Assembly: GCA_017429265.1 (NCBI GenBank)
Contig: JAFRPG010000071.1
Span: 1-64,000, forward strand
Reading direction: 5' to 3'
Origin: Clostridia bacterium
GTDB lineage: Bacteria > Bacillota > Clostridia > Christensenellales > Aristaeellaceae
DNA: 64,000 nt
Shown: one piece after another, positions 58,939 through 64,000 of the stretch
Layout: every line of letters starts with the position of its first letter
How positions within the stretch are numbered: position 1 is the stretch's first letter
The notes under the pieces: generated by a model
What the model saw: only the letters and a program-made list of their open reading frames with translations
What the model was told of the DNA's origin: nothing
Database searches by the model: none
Program-made: the position numbers and the translations under genes

Positions 58939-60099
58939 TCATTCGAGACCGGAGTAAGCTTCCCACGCCAGGGCGAAGGTGCGCCTGCTCAGGTTGGTGA
59001 CATGGTTGTTGAGGCTGTTGGTGGAGCCGTTGGTGCACAGCACAAAGACGAAGCGGGTCTCAGGGTCGTAGTACACATTGCACAGATATCCGTGGCTGAT
59101 GCCCTGATGCCCGTAGATGGTGCGGCCGGGGACCAGCGTGGTCTCGTGGTGGACGCACAGGCCGTAAGGCGTTTTGGCCGTGATGTTGCCCTGCCCGCGC
59201 TGCTCGGACATCATCAGGGCCACGGTCTCGGGCTGCAGCAGCGTCACACCGTCCACCGTGCCGCCGTCACAGAGCATCATGCCGAGACGGCACAGGTCCG
59301 TGGGCTTGATCCACAGCGCGCCCACCGTCAGACGGAAGTGCATGTCCGGGTCGGGCTCTTCGTCCCACTTCTCGTCGATGGAGGCCTGGGCGGTCATGTA
59401 GGTGGTCTTCTTTTCACTGTAGATGGTGGGGATGTTCTCCGGATGCTCGAGATAACGGGCCGCGTAGGAGGCGTCGATCGACAGCGGCGCGAAAACGCCG
59501 GCCCGGATGGCATCGTTCAGGTTCTGCTTCATGACGGACTCGATGATGGACCCCATGATGCCCGCGCCGAAGTTCGAGTAGCGGTAGACGGAGCCGGGCT
59601 TTTCCTTATACCAGTTGGAGTTTTTTCCCTTGGTGGAGATCATCGAGGACAGGGTGCTGGACAGCTTGGAAAAACCGCCCTTCGTGCTCAGGGAGGAAGT
59701 GTGGGTCATCAGGTTCCGCAGGGTGACCGGAATCTTTTTGTAATAGGGATTGCGGACCGTGTAGCCGAGGTACTTTGAGATATCGGTGTCCAGATCCAGC
59801 ACGCCCTGCTCCACCAGCTGCATCATGTAGATGCCGCTGATCATCTTGGTCACGGAGGCGATCTTGAAGTAGGTCTCCGCCGTCACGGGCTCCTTCGTCT
59901 TCTTCGACATCACGCCGTACTGATACTGATAGACGATCTGTCCGTCTTTTGCGATCACGACGGCCGCGCCGATGGTCTTGTTGCGGCGGAACGCGTTCTC
60001 GAAGCCGGCGTCCAGCGCGCTGTCGTCCTCGGCCGCGGCGGAGAGACACGGGAGACAGAGGGCCAGGGTGAGAAGCAATGCGAGCGTGCGTCGAAGCAT
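58939..60099 (-). CDS. Secreted serine hydrolase of the beta-lactamase (class C / PBP-like) family
   Basis: The protein (386 residues) has a signal peptide (LALLLTLALCLPCLSAAA). The catalytic motifs are SVTK near 82-85 (SxxK, with IASVTKMISGIY), YSNFG near 176 (YxN) and GHQG near 322 (HxG). The domain includes the typical VTLRNLMTHTSSL segment. It may be an esterase, D-aminopeptidase or low-affinity PBP; a true beta-lactamase is possible but not implied. It is 22 bases upstream of the NAGPA gene on the same strand. Confidence 0.88.
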   Translation of the reverse strand: MLRRTLALLLTLALCLPCLSAAAEDDSALDAGFENAFRRNKTIGAAVVIAKDGQIVYQYQYGVMSKKTKEPVTAETYFKIASVTKMISGIYMMQLVEQGVLDLDTDISKYLGYTVRNPYYKKIPVTLRNLMTHTSSLSTKGGFSKLSSTLSSMISTKGKNSNWYKEKPGSVYRYSNFGAGIMGSIIESVMKQNLNDAIRAGVFAPLSIDASYAARYLEHPENIPTIYSEKKTTYMTAQASIDEKWDEEPDPDMHFRLTVGALWIKPTDLCRLGMMLCDGGTVDGVTLLQPETVALMMSEQRGQGNITAKTPYGLCVHHETTLVPGRTIYGHQGISHGYLCNVYYDPETRFVFVLCTNGSTNSLNNHVTNLSRRTFALAWEAYSGLE

Positions 60100-60151
60100 G
60101 ATGAAATCCCTTCTTCAAAAAAGATATACGGTTGACGGTGAGAAAGCCGGA

Positions 60152-60943
60152 TCAGCGGGCCGCGTCGCACATGCGGCGCCACAGCAGCGCCTGATCCTCA
60201 GGGCCATCCTGCGGAGCGTTGCCGCACAGGGCCGGTTCAAACGAGACGGTCATGCCGACCCAGACGGCCACCGCACCGGCGTCGCCGAGGTCCACGGGCA
60301 CCCCGGCCCCGGCGCAGAGGATGCCGCTGCCGGCATCGGTGAGTCCGGCGATTTCCCGCGCGCTGAGGGCGACCTCGATGCGCGGCTCGCTGCCGATGAC
60401 TCCCTCGGCGAGCTCCGTGCTCACCAGGAGCTGCCCGTCCGCCACCTCGCAGGTCACGGTCCCGACCTGCCAGGCGTTGTTGGCGATCAGGGGAAAGCTG
60501 CGCGTGCCGTCCGTTCCGGCGATCAGCATGATCCGCTCACCGGAAGGCCGGCCGGCCGCCGACGCGAAGGAATAAGTGCCGGCGCTGGCGTGCTGGCCGC
60601 GCAGATAGGCCAGGGTGCGCACGACGCCGAGCTGCCATGTCCCGGCGTCCGAGGTGACCTCGACGGTGTAGCGGGTGTTGCCCTCCTGCATCGGCAGATA
60701 GACCGCGTCGGAGACGAAGGTCCCGCTGACACAGTTTTCCAGCCGTTCATAGCACAGGGCGCCGTATTCATCGGTGATGGTCATCAGGACGGTGCCCTCA
60801 GCGGGGCAGGATACGGTGAAATAGGGCTGTGTGATGACGGCGGTCGAAACCTCCGACGCGTCGATCACGGCCATGTCCTCCGCCTGCGCGGGGATGGCCA
60901 GCAGCAGCGCCGCCGCCAGCGATGCAAGGATGCGCTTCAGCAT
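60152..60943 (-). CDS. Unknown secreted protein
   Basis: The protein (263 residues) has a signal peptide (LASLAAALLLAIPAQAED). The rest is rich in beta-prone segments: VSTAVITQPYFTVSCPAEGTVLMTITDEYGALCYERLEN near 30-70, then TRYTVEVTSDAGTWQLGVVRTLAYL. I do not recognise the family. It has several Cys (mature residues near 50-75, 165 and 235-260), which could form disulphides. The start is ATG with AAGGAGGG six bases upstream. Its neighbours are envelope enzymes on the same strand. Confidence 0.7.
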   Translation of the reverse strand: MLKRILASLAAALLLAIPAQAEDMAVIDASEVSTAVITQPYFTVSCPAEGTVLMTITDEYGALCYERLENCVSGTFVSDAVYLPMQEGNTRYTVEVTSDAGTWQLGVVRTLAYLRGQHASAGTYSFASAAGRPSGERIMLIAGTDGTRSFPLIANNAWQVGTVTCEVADGQLLVSTELAEGVIGSEPRIEVALSAREIAGLTDAGSGILCAGAGVPVDLGDAGAVAVWVGMTVSFEPALCGNAPQDGPEDQALLWRRMCDAAR

Positions 60944-61007
60944 GGGGATCCCTCCTTCACCCACACAACGGCTGCGGGGCCCGGCTTCATCCCGGGGGAG
61001 ACTTGTT

Positions 61008-61484
61008 TTACATCTTCGTGTCGACCCGGTTGCGGTAGACCACCAGGCGCTGCCAGAGGAACTCGAGAACGAAGTTGACCAGCATGGTGCCGATCTGAAC
61101 GATCCACGGGCTGACCAGGGCGGTCGCTTCGTTGGCCGCGGCGCCGGTGAAGGGGTTTTCGCCGGTGAGCGCCGCTGTCCACCATGTGCTGACCGGCGTG
61201 AAAATCACGTAGAACAGGAGCGTCAGCAGCATGGCCCGCCTGATGTCATAGTCGCTGCGGAAGGTGTACTTGCGGTTGAAGGTGAAATTCCACAGCACGC
61301 TCAGGATCAGGGAAACCAGATACGCCAGCCACGGCTGCCAGCGGAACGCTTCATAGAAGAGCGCGTAGGAGGCGATCTGGATGATGCCGGCGGAGATGGA
61401 GAACAGCGTGAACTTCAGCGTGCGCAGCCACTCCCGGTTCCTGTCCGTTTCCCGGATCAGCGGCTTTTTATCTTTCCCGCTCAT
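61008..61484 (-). CDS. GtrA-family membrane protein
   Basis: The protein (158 residues) has four membrane helices of the GtrA family: FTLFSISAGIIQIASYALFYEAF, WLAYLVSLILSVLWNFTFNRKYTFRSD (the N-F-x-x-N-R-K-x-x-F signature near 68-77), MLLTLLFYVIFTPVSTWW and IVQIGTMLVNFVLEFLWQRLVVYR. Family members help move lipid-linked sugars across the membrane. The ribosome binding site is AAAGGATGA. It is six bases downstream of tsaD. Confidence 0.92.
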   Translation of the reverse strand: MSGKDKKPLIRETDRNREWLRTLKFTLFSISAGIIQIASYALFYEAFRWQPWLAYLVSLILSVLWNFTFNRKYTFRSDYDIRRAMLLTLLFYVIFTPVSTWWTAALTGENPFTGAAANEATALVSPWIVQIGTMLVNFVLEFLWQRLVVYRNRVDTKM

Positions 61485-61490
61485 GACAGA

Positions 61491-62531
61491 TCATCCTTTC
61501 GTTGCGGCCGTCACCAGGCGGAGGCCCGGCACGGCGTTCAGGGTCAGGGGCGCGGTCTCCCCGCGCAGATAACGCCAGTAAGCGGCGGAGGCGATCATCG
61601 CGCCGTTGTCGCCGCAGAGGCTCAGCTCGGGCATGTACAGCGGCAGGCCGGCTTTGGCACACTCCTCGGTCATGCGGCGGCGCAGCTCACGGTTTGCGGA
61701 GACGCCGCCGGCCAGTGCGATGCGGCCGGCGCCGGTCTCGGAAGCGGCGAGCATGGCCTTGCCGACCAGCGACTCCACCACCGCGTGGCGGAAGGAAGCG
61801 GCCAGGTCGGCTTTCTGCAGTTCCTGACCAGTCATTTCCAGTTTGTTCACCGCGTTGAGGAAGGCTGTCTTCATGCCCGAGAAGGAGTAGTCGTAGCGGC
61901 CCTCGGTGTGCGGCTCGGGGAGCTTCAGATACTGCGGATCGCCTTCCTCTGCCAGGGCATCCAGACGCGGGCCGCCGGGGTAGGGAAGCCCCAGCACGCG
62001 CGCAGCCTTGTCGAAGGCCTCGCCGGCCGCGTCGTCCCAGGTCTGCCCGAGGAGAGTATAGTCGGCATAGTCGCGGACATGGACCAGATGGCTGTGGCCG
62101 CCGGAGACCACCAGGCACAGGAAGGGCGGCTCCAGATCAGGGGAGGTCAGGTAGTTGGCGCAGATGTGTCCCTCGATATGATTGACCGGGATCAGCGGCT
62201 TGCCGAGGGCGTAGGAGAGACCCTTCATGCAGCTGACGCCGGTCAGCAGGGCGCCCACCAGGCCGGGGCCGTACGTCACGGCGAGGGCGTCGATGTCCCC
62301 GAAGGTCATGTCCGCCCGGCGCAGCGCCTCGTCGATGACGCGGTCACAGGCCTCCACATGGGCGCGGCTGGCGATCTCCGGCACCACTCCGCCGTAGAGC
62401 GCGTGCAGGTCGATCTGGCTGAACACGACATTGCTGCGGATGACGCGGCCGTTTTCCACGACGGCGGCGGCAGTCTCGTCGCAGGAGGATTCCAGGGAGA
62501 GGATGCGCACGGGTGCGCCTGAATCGTTCAT
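61491..62531 (-). CDS. tsaD: tRNA N6-adenosine threonylcarbamoyltransferase
   Basis: The protein (346 residues) transfers the threonylcarbamoyl group to A37 of tRNAs reading ANN codons. ILSLESSCDETAAAVVENG near 10-28 and the KAE1/TsaD signature ALAVTYGPGLVGALLTGVSCMKGLSYALGKPLIPVNHIEGH near 85-125 (with the His metal ligands) are clear, as is SGGHSHLV near 145. The TsaB/TsaE partners are not in the window. It overlaps the DUF1461 gene by four bases (ATGA). Confidence 0.96.
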   Translation of the reverse strand: MNDSGAPVRILSLESSCDETAAAVVENGRVIRSNVVFSQIDLHALYGGVVPEIASRAHVEACDRVIDEALRRADMTFGDIDALAVTYGPGLVGALLTGVSCMKGLSYALGKPLIPVNHIEGHICANYLTSPDLEPPFLCLVVSGGHSHLVHVRDYADYTLLGQTWDDAAGEAFDKAARVLGLPYPGGPRLDALAEEGDPQYLKLPEPHTEGRYDYSFSGMKTAFLNAVNKLEMTGQELQKADLAASFRHAVVESLVGKAMLAASETGAGRIALAGGVSANRELRRRMTEECAKAGLPLYMPELSLCGDNGAMIASAAYWRYLRGETAPLTLNAVPGLRLVTAATKG

Positions 62532-63205
62532 TGCGCTTGCCTCTTTCTGCTTTTCCTTATCAGGAGGACGGCGACCGCGGCCAGGGCGATCAGGCTTGCC
62601 AGCCACAATCCGCCGCCGATCGCCGCATAGCGGGTGAAGAATGTGACCGGCATCAGGGTGATCAGCAGGTCGCCGGCGGGGAACATCCAGTCATCGTTGG
62701 TGAACATCAGCCGGTGGAAGGCGGTGAAGAGGCTGTCAAAGTCGATCAGGCCCCACACGCCGAGAGCGGCCGCGCAGACCAGCAGGATCCCCGTGCCGAT
62801 GAGGATGCCGACGGCGCTCTTCCGCCAGTCTCCGCAGAAGAAGCACAGGCCGAGTGCCGCCAGGAATACGCCGAAGCCGATCAGCCCGACGGTGCGCGCC
62901 AGGCGGAAGAGCGGGGCGCAGTCCGCCATGTGGGTTTCCGCCTGCCGGCTGAACAGCCCTTTGTACTGAAAGACCGAAACCCGCCCGGCCATCGTATCGG
63001 CGATCAGGCGGGCGATCGGCTCCCGGTCGGCCTGCGTCAGGCCGAGTTCTTCGGGCACGGCGTCCCACTGCAGGGCAGGCTCCATCAGCGCCGCGCTGGT
63101 CCCGAAACTCCAGAGCATCCCGCCAAGAACGCCGACGCCGAGGGCCAGGGCAAGCAGGATGCCGCAGAGCAGAGCAAGAGAGGAACGGGAAGTGCGGCTG
63201 ACCAT
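62528..63205 (-). CDS. DUF1461 (TIGR01906-type) integral membrane protein
   Basis: The protein (225 residues) has five or so membrane helices and the family motif DFDSLFTAFHRLMFTNDDWMFP near 150-171 between helices. The first external loop carries KGLFSRQAETHMAD, another conserved part. The function is not known; a Streptococcus relative, LctA-like, is linked to lactate metabolism only by annotation. The ribosome binding site is GAGGAGG before the ATG. Confidence 0.85.
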   Translation of the reverse strand: MVSRTSRSSLALLCGILLALALGVGVLGGMLWSFGTSAALMEPALQWDAVPEELGLTQADREPIARLIADTMAGRVSVFQYKGLFSRQAETHMADCAPLFRLARTVGLIGFGVFLAALGLCFFCGDWRKSAVGILIGTGILLVCAAALGVWGLIDFDSLFTAFHRLMFTNDDWMFPAGDLLITLMPVTFFTRYAAIGGGLWLASLIALAAVAVLLIRKSRKRQAQ

Positions 63206-63217
63206 GACAGGGCCTCC

Positions 63218-63496
63218 TCAGCAGAAATAGCGAACCTCGCCAAAGAATGAACGCCAGGCTTCCACAATCGCTTCGCTCCGGGCCTCGATGACGGAGATAA
63301 GGTTGCGCAGAACATTGTCCGGTATATGGGAGTGATTGTGCGAAAGCACACACTTCCCGCGTTTTGTAATCCAGACTTTTGTCGCGCCGGGATTCGGCAC
63401 GCCCTGCGAGACATGAACGTGGACAGGTTCCAGCGGCTCATTCTCATTAGCCCAGAAATATACGTGATAAGAGCCGATTTTAAACAGCTGTGGCAT
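63218..63496 (-). CDS. DUF4160 family protein
   Basis: The protein (92 residues) matches DUF4160: MPQLFKIGSYHVYFWANENEPLEPVHVHVSQG near the N-terminus with the conserved HVHV, and a basic/hydrophobic C-terminal half (VIEARSEAIVEAWRSFFGEV). The His residues near 27-29 and 58-61 (SHNHSHIP) are conserved-looking. The family is often paired with a small upstream partner in toxin-antitoxin-like modules, but no activity is proven. The start is ATG with GGAGG eight bases upstream. It overlaps the preceding small gene by 17 bp. Confidence 0.78.
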   Translation of the reverse strand: MPQLFKIGSYHVYFWANENEPLEPVHVHVSQGVPNPGATKVWITKRGKCVLSHNHSHIPDNVLRNLISVIEARSEAIVEAWRSFFGEVRYFC

Positions 63497-63752
63497 GCTC
63501 AACGCCTCCGTCAGCCGCAAAACGCAGAATCAGGTGTGCGGTGCTTTCCACAACGTCCCGAATCTGTTCCATCTCCGCATCCGAAAAACCGTGAACGGGC
63601 CCCCATTCATAGTCGGGAAGGTAACAGGTAACGTCGTGAAAGCCGTCTTTTTCGTCCGGCTTTTCGGCATACACTCTGACCCTGCCATCCTGCAGAACCT
63701 CGGAATGCACGATCTCCGTTCCGTCCTGAAGCGTCATAAATGGGTACATCAT
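63480..63752 (-). CDS. Small partner protein upstream of DUF4160
   Basis: The protein (90 residues) is acidic: MTLQDGTEIVHSEVLQDGRVRVYAEKPDEKDGFHDVTCYLPDYEW near 6-50, then helix HGFSDAEMEQIRDVVESTAHLILRFA. I do not recognise the family; DUF2442 was considered but its pattern is absent. The start is ATG with GGAGG seven bases upstream. The 17-bp overlap with the DUF4160 gene and the shared strand suggest a coupled two-gene module. Whether this is the antitoxin-like member is not known. Confidence 0.6.
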   Translation of the reverse strand: MMYPFMTLQDGTEIVHSEVLQDGRVRVYAEKPDEKDGFHDVTCYLPDYEWGPVHGFSDAEMEQIRDVVESTAHLILRFAADGGVEHATAV

Positions 63753-63804
63753 ACAGATGCCTCCTGCCTTTTGCGAAGACTCGGGCGCAGCGGAGCGTGA
63801 GCTG

Positions 63805-64000
63805 TCACTGCATCTTCAGATAGGCCGTGACGAAGCCCTCGAGGTTGCCGTTCATGACGTCGTCGACGTTGCCGACTTCATAGCCGGTGCGGTGATCCTT
63901 GACCATCGTGTAGGGCTGGAAGACGTAGGAGCGGATCTGGCTGCCCCACTCGATCTTCTTCATCTCGCCCTTGATGTCGGCCATCTGCTGCTCCTTCTCA
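63805..64000 (-). CDS. prfB: Peptide chain release factor 2, C-terminal fragment
   Basis: The visible 65 residues read [47 protein letters not shown] near the end, which is the C-terminus of RF2 (and distinct from RF1 in this segment). It recognises UAA and UGA stop codons. The gene continues beyond the right edge, so the GGQ motif, the start and the programmed frameshift site cannot be seen. Confidence 0.93.
   Translation of the reverse strand, partial: EKEQQMADIKGEMKKIEWGSQIRSYVFQPYTMVKDHRTGYEVGNVDDVMNGNLEGFVTAYLKMQ

Noticed and set aside
58939..60099. Antibiotic-resistance class C beta-lactamase
   Set aside because: The SxxK, YxN and HxG motifs define the whole serine-hydrolase superfamily; the third motif is not the KTG expected of most AmpC enzymes, and the context is cell-wall related.
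63480..63752. DUF2442 partner for the DUF4160 protein
   Set aside because: The pattern of DUF2442 (a short beta-rich domain with a W-P-D-like ending) is not seen; the protein is left as unknown.

Overview
The window is about 64 kb of GC-rich chromosome (roughly 60-65% GC by eye) from an anaerobic, Gram-positive-type bacterium, most likely a gut or rumen member of the Clostridia. The evidence is a chromosomal rnf cluster, HPr kinase, a dgt-dnaG-rpoD-trmK-nif3 block, BMP-type nucleoside transporter genes, sigma-A-like promoters (TTGACA/TATAAT with 17-bp spacers, often with an extended -10) and strong AGGAGG ribosome binding sites. No phage, IS element, CRISPR array or integrase was seen. Start codons are unusual: ribosome-binding-site spacing points to TTG or GTG starts for about a dozen genes, including dnaG (TTG), rpoD, rnfC and rnfB (GTG).

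Layout, left to right. 0-5 kb: tRNA-Ser(CGA), a hemolysin-III/TrhA protein with a long charged N-terminus, an RlmI-type rRNA methyltransferase, and aroA-aroC. 5-9 kb: an ECF sigma factor with its membrane partner, a C69 dipeptidase, and a UBA-like membrane protein. 9-14 kb: an OmpR-type two-component system, then an operon of HAD phosphatase, GNAT acetyltransferase, pseudouridine synthase and MnmM-like methyltransferase. 14-16.6 kb: a DUF1643 protein, a small alarmone synthetase, and a zinc-ribbon membrane protein. 16.6-21.3 kb: a complete BMP-family ABC importer whose binding-protein gene is separated from the ATPase and permease genes by a strong terminator/attenuator. 21.4-26.8 kb: a methionine/one-carbon operon (NADPH reductase, metF, a stand-alone MetH activation protein, an unknown 146-residue protein, a short metH) and an ACT-domain regulator. 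26.8-32.6 kb: an orphan PstS-like binding protein, two tandem secreted leucine-rich-repeat/SH3-like paralogues, and a metal-sensing ArsR repressor. 32.7-34.6 kb: two PfkB sugar or nucleoside kinases. 34.7-41 kb: the replication/transcription block (zinc-ribbon coiled-coil protein, nif3, trmK, rpoD, dnaG, dgt). 41-49 kb: ROK glucokinase, hprK and a Cof phosphatase, then intracellular GH3 and GH2 glycosidases. 49-54.5 kb: a small RanBP2-type zinc-finger membrane protein and the rnf operon. 54.6-64 kb: a PrsA-like foldase, an ECF-transporter S component, a purine phosphoribosyltransferase, several cell-envelope proteins, GtrA, tsaD, a DUF1461 membrane protein, a DUF4160 two-gene module and the 3' end of prfB.

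How the genes work together. The metabolic picture is a fermenter that senses sugar state (HPr kinase, glucokinase, glycosidases), conserves energy from reduced ferredoxin with Rnf, imports nucleosides, and makes methionine with cobalamin. The most interesting observations are: the rnf operon reads C-D-E-A-B with no rnfG and no room for one, and a Rex-like operator sits just upstream of its promoter; the methionine synthase reactivation domain is a separate gene with an unknown protein between it and metH; the foldase carries a coiled-coil plus 14-residue-repeat insertion inside its parvulin domain; and the tandem LRR/SH3 paralogues share near-identical central blocks that suggest gene conversion. 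I did not find a clearly new defence system or biosynthetic cluster.
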